Shown piece after piece: positions 1-12,600 of a stretch of 64,000 bases of DNA. Under the pieces are notes generated by a model. The model was not told the DNA's origin, ran no database searches, and saw only the letters and a list, made by a program, of their open reading frames with translations. Source of the stretch: Megalonaias nervosa (Eukaryota > Mollusca > Bivalvia > Unionida > Unionidae); assembly GCA_016617855.1 (NCBI GenBank), contig JAECUM010003679.1:62001-126000 (forward strand). The letters are read 5' to 3'. The translations under genes were made by a program, and so were the position numbers. Numbering within the stretch: the first letter of the stretch is position 1; each line of letters opens with the position of its first letter.

Positions 1-574
1 ATACAGCTTGTCTTCTTAATATTTTCATGCATTGACGGGGTAAAAAATTGCAAGCCCTCATGCCACACGAGTGCTGTCATTTTTTTCTGAGCCATCATGT
101 CTCACTGGTGGGGTCCTGGGCTTATCCCTAGATTGCAATATATAAATCCATTCCTACTTGTCGACGTATCAACAACAAAGCTTTTGAGTAATACTGATCG
201 TATGTGATTCTACCACTTTATCTGAACTGTCTGTGCTTTTACTGTATTCATAGATGCAGCTTGTACTGGTGCTGTTTCTGAGTCTACATTGGGTGGAAAG
301 GGCATCTCAACATCACCCATGAGACTACTCAGCAATTCTACTGTATTTCACAAATACAGTATATTCTGGCGCTATTCTGCATCTTTATCAGTGTGTGGGG
401 GTGGAGAGTGGCACCATTTTCATTCAGGACAATCTAGACCTTCAGATGAATGTGTGTGTGAAGTTTCATGGCAATCTTCCAAATAGATTAGAAGGAGTAG
501 CTGCAAAATGGACACTTGATGGTTTGATGAAGTGTACTAATCGACTTAAAAAAGGAAAGTATTAACGAACTTAC
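1..574. other. CNOT4 intron (partial), satellite fragment
   Basis: No coding exon seen. 395-535 is a fragment of the dispersed repeat that ends in 'AAGTTTCATGGCAATC...', the same family as the arrays near 9.7-10.3 and 53.7-55.1 kb. Confidence 0.6.
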
Positions 575-664
575 CTAACATTAGCCAGATGTTTCCTATT
601 TTCTGCTGCTTTCTGCTTCCTCTGCATATCCTTCTGACGCCTTTCTTTTTTAATCCTTTGCAGT
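575..664 (-). CDS. CNOT4: CNOT4 exon: basic helix before the RRM
   Basis: 90 nt, acceptor TTTTATAG, donor GTAAGT. It encodes the Lys/Arg/Gln-rich helix LQRIKKERRQKDMQRKQK...NRKHLANVR that links RING and RRM in CNOT4. It is the last exon visible; the next one (RRM start) would be at negative coordinates. Confidence 0.94.
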
Positions 665-3600
665 CTATAAAAGAATGGCAAAATTTGTTTTCCATTCAAC
701 ACAGAAACATGTATGTTACAACCTTAAAAAAATCCAACAAAACCTTCAATGAAATTTAATATATGTATTAGTCTTTGTGCTTCAAAATTGTCATTTTTTA
801 AAATATTAATATTGAAAAATTCTTGTTTACAACTGTAAAGAAAAATCAACCATATCCACTGTGATCATTTATTTGGACAGGGTCTTATAAATGTTATTAC
901 AACAGTCCCTTTCTTGAACAGCACACACTCTGCAACAAACAGTCACCTGCTTTGTACAGCCAAAATACAAATTCACAGACAAGTTTGCATTTGAATGTAC
1001 CCCTCAAAGGTGGTCACCCTTTTAACATGGCTGTGACCAACATATTAGTGCAAAATGGTAAAATTTACCCCTTACGAGCAGCCATATAATATTGTTCAGA
1101 CAAATCTTACAAATATTTGTTGATTTCTAAATTCAACAAACTGATGAATATGCTCCAACATGCCAATAAAGTATCTTCAATCCATACAAAGAGGTCAGTA
1201 ATCTGATTATCCAGACTGTTTTGTATTCCTGAGATGTTAGGTACTGTCAGCATTTTAAGTAGTGGCTGAAGTTATTGTCAATAATTATCAAGATGACAAA
1301 AGCTAACTGCTAAGAAGGACAGTATTATTAAGCTCAAGTCATAGTGACATCTGATCACAAGAAAGTGAAAATGATGTGCTGGCCATTGTGGCTTCTCTTT
1401 TTAGATTACCAATGTTCTCAAAAGGGTACCAGTCTAAATAATTAGTCGACCACCTGCGAAGCCAACATCCCTTGTCAATACCTAGCATCTTTTGCATTAG
1501 AAAAAAGTATTACACTGATGAAATTTTTACCAATAAAAGAAATTAAATCCATTATGAGTGTGACTGTGCTGATGGATGGATGGATTGATGGATGGACATA
1601 CGTACATACATATGTATGCATGTAAAGGGGTTTAATGGCACATATGGACAATCTTTTCTATATTGTGCCAAGCAAAACTAAGTTCGCAAAATGGCATATT
1701 AAAACACCTTGCCAAAATTTCCAGAAAGAAAAACCCTTGGAAACCAAGAGTAAATATCTACCATGCAACAAAAAGATAACAAGTTAAGATATTGCCAAAA
1801 GCTCCAAAAAGGGTGTAAAAACAAAGATCCTGGGTAAAATCATTCAACTACAATATAACATGTTCTGTATAATCTTGAAACTTTGTTAACATAAAAAACA
1901 AAGCCCTCAACTGGAACAGCATCATAAGATAGTATATACTTCAAAGAAAACATGTTAATTATATTAGTTACCTCTTGTTATTTGCTTAAGGGCGTATCAG
2001 GTCAATTTTTATATCTCAAACCCACAGGAACACTATAATGTTAATCATGGTCACAGTAATTGTTTCTTGTTTAAAGTTGTGGCATTAATAAATTTGTTTA
2101 CAATTAATTATTTAATGATTCTCGCATGAACAGTGCTTGAGAAATAAACTCTGAAATAAAATTTAAACAAAGTCAGGGAAGTGTGAAACATGGGCCAGTG
2201 AACAACTTTTGTGAAGAGGGTGTAGAACCTTTCAAGATGCATCCTCCTGCCAAGTGCCATGATACATGATCTAACAGTTGTCACAGAATTGTAAAAAATC
2301 CCTTTGTTTTTTATTAAATACATATAACATGTACTCTGGTTTGGTTTTATTGTGTACAACAATGCCCAGAGTGATTTATGTATATTGTACAATATTTTGA
2401 AACAGCGAGTTCACACGTACAAAGTGTTTTCGATGGGAAAAACTGATACTCATCAAGTGCACAGATGATGTAGGGCTAAATCGTCTGTATAAATACCTCA
2501 CCCTAGGATGAAAACATTAAACTATGGAAACGTCATCAGTGAGCAGTCTACTTAAGGACTTGCAGTTATCCAGCTGTAGAGGTATGTTGTGTTATTTATA
2601 ATTTCTTATGTATATTATAGGTTTATAACTATTGTACTACCACGTTTGTGTACATTTAAATACATGTACTCGGGTTGCGTTTTTTGTGTACAATGATGCC
2701 TGAGGGTGATTTATGTATATTGTACAATATTTTGAAACAGTGAGTTCAGTTCATCCTATGCCACACGTACAAAGTGCTTTCAATGGAAAAAACTGATATT
2801 CATCAAGTGCACAGATGATGTAGGGCTAAATCGTCTGTGAATAAATACCTCTCTGTAGGATGAGAACATTAAACTACGGAACGTCTTGTCAGTGAGCAGT
2901 CTACTTAATGACTTGCAGTTCTCCAGCTGTAGAGGTATGTCGAGTTATTTATCAATTTCTTATGTATATTATAGGTTATAACTATTGTACTATCACATTT
3001 ATTTTTGTACACTTTCTATGTAGCTCCAGCTTGCATAGTGTAAATGTTTTCTATTCTTGTATGTGACTTAACAGGAGATCTATATCAACACCAAAACTGC
3101 ATTTACTAAGAAACATTTGGTACCATAGGATTCTTATCGGACACGGGTAGGTTCACTTCTGAACCTGTTTATTGCTTTGTAATGTTGTGGTGATAATGTA
3201 ATTTGTATTACTGTATACAGATCTGCCAACATTGAAAAAATCAAAATCAGGAAAATCACCATTAAAAATTAGGAGGCAGGGTAAAAAAATCAGGAGGTAC
3301 AAGAGTAAGGTTTATATATCATCATAAAGATATCAACTTTTGTTATTTCAGTCCATTGTATGTTGCAGATTTGCATTTCTGCAAAAGTTCATCATTTATT
3401 TGTCCTTGGGTGCCAAATTTGCTAACAAGAATAACTTCCAGCATTGATGCTGACAGGCTGGCTCTTTGGCTAGTTCTGTTTTTCCTGGCCATTGAGAATG
3501 CTCTCTCAGCATTGTTGTTGCTGTGCAGTATTGAAAGTACTGATTGCATTACTCTCCCAACAACAGATGGCCAGATCCATCCTTTTTTTTTTTTTCCTGA

Positions 3601-6600
3601 GAGCAACCCACTCATGATCTGCTCTTTCCACATTCAATTCTGCATCTAAATTGTAGTTTTGGTAAAGCTGAAACTCTCTATGCAGATCATCAGTGTTGAT
3701 TCCTTCCATTCGGCTGGAGAAAAAGGCCAGGTCCTGAAACGATACTACAGATTGTTTAGACACATCTGCAATGCTTCTATGAATAAGTCAGTCATCCTTT
3801 AGTGGAAATTTTTCCTTTATGTATGACAGTGATTTGATTAGAAATGCCCTACAGAGCATTCTTGTCTGTAACTGTGCTTCAGTATTCATCTCTCTAGAAG
3901 TTTGTTAGTTGCCTCACCCAAATACAAGTCCTGAGAACGAATGTACAAACTTTCATTTTTTACATCAATTGCTGTGATGTCTGTCTTGTCAACAATGTAC
4001 TTTGGTTTAATAACAATAGAAAAGAATTCTCTGTACATGCATAGCAGAATGTCTCTGGTCTTGTGAATTAGGGGCTTATCATGCTGTAGAGCTTTGTTGG
4101 GTCTGTCGAAATTGTTCTGAATCCAGCTTACAAACTGGCAGTATGCATGGGTATGTCTTGAGTTTAGGTTATCTCTATTCTTTTCAGCCTTGCATTGCTG
4201 AGGCTTGCAGCAGGTGATGACTTTGTTTCCTTCTGCCTAAACCAGCTTTCAACAATCGCAGCACCAGCATCTGGCCCTGCCTTCTTACAGGCAGCTGCTG
4301 AAGCCTTCTGTGCTTTTGCCTTTTCTTCTAAATATAACAGTTTAATAATTTACATTAATGCTAATTCTGACAAAATCAAACAATGAAAAATGTTTTGTTC
4401 GCTGTGCACCAATAACTTACACCCGTATTCAAGGTTTCAAGAACATAACATACATCGGAAAAATTAAACGTTGCTTGATATGTAAGCTGGTTGTAATTAA
4501 TTTTATTGACTTAAAATACTTACTCTTGTAAAAAAACAGTCTCTGTTCTGATCACCACCAAGTCATCCTTCTCTTTTACCATAGAAAATTCCAATCACCT
4601 CATGCTGCTATTATCTTTTTCGCACCGTTTGTGCTTGGCTGATGCACTGTGTTTATTAATGTCATCTAGAGCACCACGTCATATTGAGAGATGCTGTGAG
4701 CAACATCGGCAGAATGCATGATAGGCCCCGAGAGTCAATGGACGAATGAAAGCAAACTGCTTCCCCCAATCACTCCTATATTTTGGATCCCATTTCTTTT
4801 TCTTGGCTGGTGAAAATTCATCAGTTACTTCCTTTTTTTTTCGCTTCTTGCTGAGAAACATATCCATTATGTTGCTGAGATTTGCTGATGGGGTTGTATA
4901 AAGAGAACCACACTGTGAGATAATCTCTTTGTATTGGCGGATGAAAACCGGAAATCAGGCCGGATATGGTAAAGTACTAAGAAACATACCAGACACAGAA
5001 AAACCAGATACAGAAACAGGGAAACGGAAAATGATATTTTTGTATTTAAAAAAATATAGATTTAGTTTTTTTTCTCGAGGAGTTGAAAAATCGGGATTTT
5101 TTCTTAAAAATCAGGGAATCAGGAGATAGGTCCAAAAATCAGGATTCTCCCAATTTTTACAGTAGGGTTGGCAGGTCTGTGCATATAATGTCATTATGCG
5201 TTATCGTATATGCCCGTGTCATGCGTAGTACACGGTGTTAGCTTTATTTTCAGCTGAACAGAGTTGATGGGGTAGCAGCTGTAGAGCTGACCATAGCAGC
5301 CGTAGAACTGATTGAACAGTGTTTTGCTGGTTGAGTAGCAGGTGATCAGATGTTGCTGATCAATTGGTGTGCACTGATTGCCTGATTGACCAAGTGACTG
5401 AATGGTGGTTGGTGATTACCTGTAAAGCTGACTGCTTGATTGACCAGTGTGACTGGTATCCAAGTATTCTAGTGACAGAGTGTTTTGTATAACTCCATAC
5501 ATGTATTCTTTTAGCCATGGGCTAATTTTGGGGTTTGTTATACCCAGTGTTTTGAGACTCTAAAGATATATTATGTCCCATTTTTACTATCTGAGTAAAG
5601 TACAGCATTTTTCACTATGAGTGAATACGTAATTTTTAATATTTGAGTAAAGTACATCATTTTGACTATCTGAGTAAAACATATTCTTTTCATCATGTGA
5701 AATTACTGTGAATCATTAACCTTTGTCCTTGTACTATGTAAGGTCATTTACTTGTATTCACATTTATGTTACATTATTAGGTTCATGTGAATTGTGTTAA
5801 TTTGTCCAATAGTTGAATTTTTATACACACACATATTAATCAGGGGGCCCCGAGTGGCCGAGTGGTCTAAAGCGCTGATCGTTACGGATCACTGCCATCT
5901 CACCTCTGTCTGCGTGAGTTCGAGTCCAGACTCGGCTAACGTGGGTACGTGAGAAAGCCTGCCAGTAGCTTCTCGTGGGTCGGTGGTTCTTCCCGGGGTT
6001 TTCCAGGGTTCTTCCTCCACCTTTAATACTGGCCGCCATGTATAGCCTATCTAGTGCTGAAAAATGGCGTTAAACCCTATAACCACAACAACAACAACAA
6101 CATATTAATCATAATTCTTTTTTTCATTCGAGTCATTCATCAATAAACATTGTATTTTTGTCACCATCAAAAGCGTTCTGTTATAAATCTGAACCCAACC
6201 CGGTTATCATGTTACAACAGTATGTGTACAGGGTTCAACAATCTATGTGGTCATGAGCTAAACACACAAAAAATGGACAAATTTAGCCCTTGTCCCGAAG
6301 GGCAAATGCTATGAAATTCACAAATAATGGATGCCTATGATCTAGGAACAAAGAAGGGTTGAAATGCTGTGAGGTTGTATATGTGAATAACATGTGTTAA
6401 TAAGCTTTTTAATTGCATTCACATAAAAAAATTCTGTTCCACAGGGCAGAAGTGTATACACTTAACAAGAAAGCATTTAATGTCAGTGTATCTTCGTTTC
6501 AGAAACTGGTGATTTCATGGCTATAAGGCTGCTCCAATTTCACTGAATTTACACTGAAATCCAAGAGGACTGGAAAAAGACTTATTAATGTCAAAAACCA

Positions 6601-9600
6601 AATATTGTTTTGGGGGAATTTTTATTACCCAGGTATATTACTGACAAATTTATTTTTACAGTTTTTTATGAGAATGATTGTGCAAGCCAAACAGTGAAAT
6701 GAACATAGGTTTCCAATCTTACAAGGTTCTGACCTTTGGCCTAAAGAGAAGATCATGGGTATGATAGAAGTGGAGAGTTTGGTAGCATAATGACAAACCA
6801 ATTTCATCCAAGACAAAAGTCATGGTTCAATAATCTCGACACAGATGCTTACTGAAGGGGAAGTTCTAAATGTGCCAAAACAAAGCCCAAGTCCCCGATT
6901 GTTCATCAGCTCAAGCATCTGCTAAGAGAGTTGTGAGTTAACTGTACAGAACTCAACCAGAGTCAAGTTTAGATTTTATTCAAGTCTTCTATAACCAGAG
7001 CAAGGCCATCTGGTCTGCTGCACACTCTGTATTTTTCACTAATATCTTAAATCCGGGGGTTGTTTTTGTTAGCATTTGTCCCAGATGCATCTAATATGTC
7101 GAAGGGAAATTTGAACCCATTTGCTTCTCATCATTCCTGAAATTTATTTAAGTGTATCTGAAGCTGATGTTCAATATTATGCATATTCTCTGATCACCAT
7201 GAATAAAAATGTCAGCATATTTTTAGGTGTCAGTTCCTCAATTTGCATTAATCTATGCTGTTAATTCTGAAGCTGAAATGAGTTACTGACAATATGCTAC
7301 TCCGAGGTACACCCACATCCTAATGATAGTTTTCAGAAAGACTTTGATTCTTAAATGTTAAATCTTTTAAAACGATTGGATATAAAGATCAGTAGGCAGC
7401 CTCTATCACCTAGGTTTAATGGGACATTCATTATATTGTAGTTCTATGTGGTGTCACAAGTGCGAAAAATGGCTACTATATGTTTTGTCTTTATAAAAGG
7501 TTGTCTAATAAATATTTCAAATCTGACTGATGTCAATTGTGCCTCATGTGCAACTGATTCCATATTTCAAATCTGATAGTAGTTTATAGGTTTCAAGATA
7601 ACAGTGGAATCTGTCATTTATCATTCATTTCACGGTTTTGACAATGTTGCAAGGCAACAGATGCAAGGGTAAATATGGCCCATTTATTACAAACAAGGAA
7701 GTGTGTGTGTGTGATTTGGATTTTTAACATAGCTTTAACAAATTTTTTTCAGCCATATTGCTGTGATGTTGGCAGTGTGGCAGTTTATAGTGATGTCTAT
7801 CACTGGGGTATCATGCCGCAGACATCAAGCATCATGTCCCACCCAGTCACATTATCCTGACACCAGCCTGACCAATCCTAACACTAACCTCTTAACACTG
7901 ATCACTATGTGAGGCAGCTGCTACTACCATTTTTATAAGTATATGGTATTTCTTGGCCAGGGTTTGAATACAATTACAGAATTTACATTCATTTGCAGTA
8001 ACAAAGTTTCTGATCTTCCATTAATCAGCTTACTTTGCAGATGAAGATTTGTCAAGTTACACAGAAAAGAACTGAAAGCTGGCATAGACAAAAAATGAAG
8101 ACTGAAATTATAGGAATGATGGGATCATTTTCTAAAATATAGGACCTTGAAACAATCCCCAATCTTTCTAAATAGAAACTGGAGCATGAATCTGCTGTCA
8201 AATTTAATGTGCAAAGGGACTGAAACATTTCCCAATCTTCCTTATTTCATTTCCATCTCATCTGAGAAACTTCTCAAGTTTTGGAAAGTTAAGTAGTCAC
8301 TACCACAGAGGTTCTCAGGAACTTCACAAAAGAAATCTTGTATAAGAGATGGATTTTCTGATGGTCAGATACAAGGATGAGTAGGATCCTCTAGCAGGAT
8401 GCACATAGGTATATGACTTGTCACTAAAAAGGCAATGATTGTAATTACAAGTTGTAAACCTAACTACATTCTTCTACAGGATCCTACACATCCTTTTATC
8501 TGATATTCTTCAATTGACTTCTTTATTTAAACCTTCTGTTGGAAATTGGCAAGAACCTCTGTGGTAGTGACAGAAACTTACTCTTCTTCTGTCAAAGGTT
8601 TGAACTCTGCAGGATCTTCTGGGTATTGCTGCAAAGAAACATATTCAACAACTGAGTACCATCATTATAATCATCATCATCATTAGCAAGATTTCAAAGG
8701 CATTAAAAAACTTGTAAAGCAAATTAGACAAATCTTTAGCTTCTACCAAGAGTCAGTGATTACATTAGGACTTCTTGAGGATACTGATACATCTGATGTC
8801 TAGCAACTCAAGACAGTGGTACCACTGCAACACTCTCCAGATCAAAACTTAATTTTCAAAATGTGACGCTTATTTAATTGCTAGAAACGTATCCCTTGTT
8901 ATATATGCTTCTGAGAAGACGACAACTTATGAAATTAGCATTTCATGTACATTTTGTGTGGTTCCCATTAAGCTTTTTTTTATATATGAATAGGTTGTTG
9001 TAGAGCAACTATTTCAACATGACATGGCACTGTAACTTGCTGGTTCCACTATGTGATTTTGAACCCTGAATGGCAAAGTGGACAACAATCCTGAAATTAT
9101 GAAACATTTATGCTGTTATTTTGTTGTCTCTGTGTCCAAAATCTGTTTATACTCAGAAAACTTCAGTGTAAACTTGAACACGTTACTGTCAATGCAGTTT
9201 CTCTGGATGAATTACAGATGCAACTGGCATATGTTACAATAGCTGCAGTATTAAGATGAGCTTTATTTTACTTCACTTCACCCTTTGTAAACGGGTGACT
9301 GCAAAAAGACCAATCCAATAAGTTACATTTGTATTTATGCCATCTTCTAAATTTAAAGAGTGGCATACATGGCACAACATTTTGCATTGTTCTTGTATAC
9401 TTTGTCCAATCTGCCAGTACTTTAAGATTAAAAAATTCAAATTAGCCATTGCAACAAAACCCATGTTTGCCTTAACTGTTCATATTTCATATAATACTTT
9501 CTGTTACAAAAAACTAGCCCTAACTACCAACTACCTTTCTGCATGCTGGACACAACCCATTTTCATCTGTTCTAATTCTGTGCCAACAAAATCTGCAGAT

Positions 9601-12600
9601 CTGAAATGGGAGAAACAAGTAACAATATGGATGGGAAATATATAGCAAGGGGCTGATGCTCTAATGGCCAAAAAGAAATTTTAAAAATTTAAGATAAGAC
9701 AATTTCTTCTTTTTAGATGCATAGTGTTGAAACCATCTCTGATATTTATGAGCAGTAACAATATTTTCAAATTAGCTGCTGTGACAGCCATATTGGATTT
9801 AACACCATTTTCATGCAGGACCATCATTGGAAATCTATAGGTGAAAAGACCATATGAATATGACCATCTATTCTGGAGAAGTAATAAGATCATCAAGATG
9901 GCTACCATTGTGGCCATATTGTTTGTCAAATCAGCACCATTTTAGGATATAGTAAACATCTTAAATCTTTTGGTGAATACTCCATATAAATATGACCATC
10001 CATTTATGAGTAGCAATAACAAGATTTTCAAGACAGCTGCAGTGGTGGCCATACTGGCCATGAGACAGTACTGTTTTACCTAAGATCAACCAAACATCAT
10101 TAGAAGTCTTTTATTGAAAACCCTGTTGATATGACCATCCATTCAGAAGTAGTGATAAACAAGATTTTCAAGATGGCCACTGTAGGGACCATCTTGGATG
10201 ACCAAGCAGCACCATTTTTATTTGGGACAAACTAGATCATGGGATGAATGTGTTTTAAGTTTCATGGATTCCTCCATGTAGTTTAGGAGATGCAGAGAGA
10301 ACAAACTTGTCCTAATGGATCGTTGGTTGATAGATGATGACCAATAGAAAATTCCAGAAGTTCTTCTGGTCTGTCAAAAGTAGAGGTAAATAAAAAAAAA
10401 AATTAAAAAAAAATGGCTGAACAACCTTGACAACAGAAACCGAATTTATGGTGTTAAGTTGAAATTCTCCAAGTGAATGCTTTCTTAAATTTGGAAAACA
10501 TTTTTGTCTAAAAGACAAGATGAATGCTGAACTTGACCTTGATGATGGCAACTGTGCAGCCAATGTCTGTTATGTTGGACCTAGGATCACAAGCGCAGTG
10601 GACATCATATCCCACATACTCCTAATTTTGGGGATACAACATTTTAATCCAATACCTCACGTTAAGTGCTTTTGTATGCCTCTGCTGCATTCCAATAAAA
10701 GTGTTTTTTTTATACCTAGGTCGAATTCACATACATGCACATTTTCTGACATGATTTTGTCCTTCCATAAAAAAAAGCTGAAAAAATTATAAGGGGGGTT
10801 TTGGGGGTCCTCCCCCAACGGGGTCTTAAGGAGCAGTGCCCCCGATCTGGAGGTCCAGGAGGCTGAAGGCCCCTGGCCAAAAACGCATTTTACAATCATA
10901 AAAAATTGATCCTTGTGCAACTTACGATCATCATGGTTCCCACACTTTTTTAAAGAAAAATTTCCAGGTCTTTTCCAGGATGAAATTCAGTTTTTCAAGG
11001 TTCATTTACGACCAATACTAAATGGAATTAAAGAACAGTTCAGCTCAGAAAATGTGTATTATTAAAATTAAAAGCTGTTTCTATTTCAAGACTCTTCCAT
11101 AATAATCATGTGCCAAACCACAAACTTTTCACAAGAAACAGGTATTACTTCTGAAAATCATAAAAATTCTAACATTAAGTCATTTCACTGTATAGACTAA
11201 AAATGCACTGCATTATGTTGGTATGGGAAAACTAACAGAATAAACAAATGAAACTAGTTTTGTTTTCAAGCTTTTAATTCTTAAGAAATTAGTACCACTT
11301 TAAAATTATGTGCATGATATTACAACAAATGCAAAATTCAATATAAAGTTATACACCCATTTTGGCTCGTTGTGAATCGCTGTAAAATGTTGACAGACAA
11401 GATGTTTGATAACATGCTTGCATCTTTTATATGGGAAAGCAGTTCCCTCAAGTTCATGTTCAACTTGACCAAGCTAGAACGCTGCTGGGGATTATAACCA
11501 AACAGTCTTACATGTTATTAAGCAAATGCACTTTTTCATTTAAATCTTTCTTTACAACTTCAAGTTCCTCCTCTTTGTCTTTTGCTCTTCTACACAGAGT
11601 ATTGGCTTTTGTTATGTGAGCAAAGCTACATAATTCTTCAGCTTTATCTGAAGCTTTGTTTGCATCTTTCAACAACTTAATGTCGAATTCCAGCATTCTG
11701 ATCTTTTTTCTCATTGTTCCAACTTCTTCTTCCATGAGTTTTCTCTTCATACATTTCTTTTCTCTTTCCTTCTCTGTCTTTTGAGCTTCTAAATGAGTGT
11801 GGTACTTATGCCTAGCATTCTGGGCAGACTGTAGGAGTTCCTTTGACACCACTAATCCCTTCAATCCTCCAACACTCTTTATATGGTCCTTTATTACTCT
11901 GCGTGCAAACAAGCTATTTTCTGAAAGATTTTGTGTACTAACTTCTTTGTTCACAGAAAATCCACGTTCTACACTAGCCTGGCCATGCGACAAAATTAGA
12001 AGCACACGGACTACATTCCATTCCCTACTGTACATCTCCTTGCCTGTCATACTGTTATAAAAAAGTTCGTCTACCCTGTCTTCAGTTTTTCTAAATTCCT
12101 TGAACTCTGACAGATGCCACGCCTCTTGTACAAATTTATTATACTCCTCTTTTATTTGATCACACTCATTTATATCAACTCTTTGACGTGAGTGAAGAAT
12201 GTTCAGTACCCTTCTGAATTTATCTATACAATGATCTTGGCCTTTGCATATCAGAGTAGATCAATACAATGATCTTGGCCTTTGCATATCAGAGTAGGAT
12301 CAATACAATGATCTTGGCCTTTGCATATCAGAGTAGGATCAATACAATGATCTTGGCCTTTGCATATCAGAGTAGGATCAATACATGACAAACTTCTGAC
12401 TAAGGTGTAGGCTAGTGGGGTCTTTTTTTTCATTTTATGTACAAATGTACAAACCAATTCTTTACACTCTGTCCTAAAAGAAAGAATGGCCTTCTCATTT
12501 GCTTCTTTTTCTGCTAGTAACTTCTTTATTTCCATATCTGCAACAAATCCTGTATCAACATGCTGATACCCTTTGTGGTTGTTTTTTGTCTGTAACATCA

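Larger units (their letters stand above)
665..8581. other. CNOT4 intron 4, 7.9 kb, repeat-filled
   Basis: It holds a tandem duplication (2328-3012), an internally deleted hAT (3218-5179), two SINEs (5843-6099, about 7698-7985), short GAGTAAAGTAC repeats (5590-5680) and a palindromic MITE (8296-8571). The other stretches (665-2300, 6112-7690, 7990-8290) show nothing I can name. Confidence 0.7.

Noticed and set aside
3356..3649. 97-aa plus-strand ORF
   Set aside because: Shadow of the hAT dimerisation region on the minus strand.
5843..5915. Possible tRNA-Leu gene
   Set aside because: The A and B boxes belong to a SINE head: the element continues into a SINE body with (ACA)n tail and a 12-bp target duplication, and no clean cloverleaf or acceptor stem was found.
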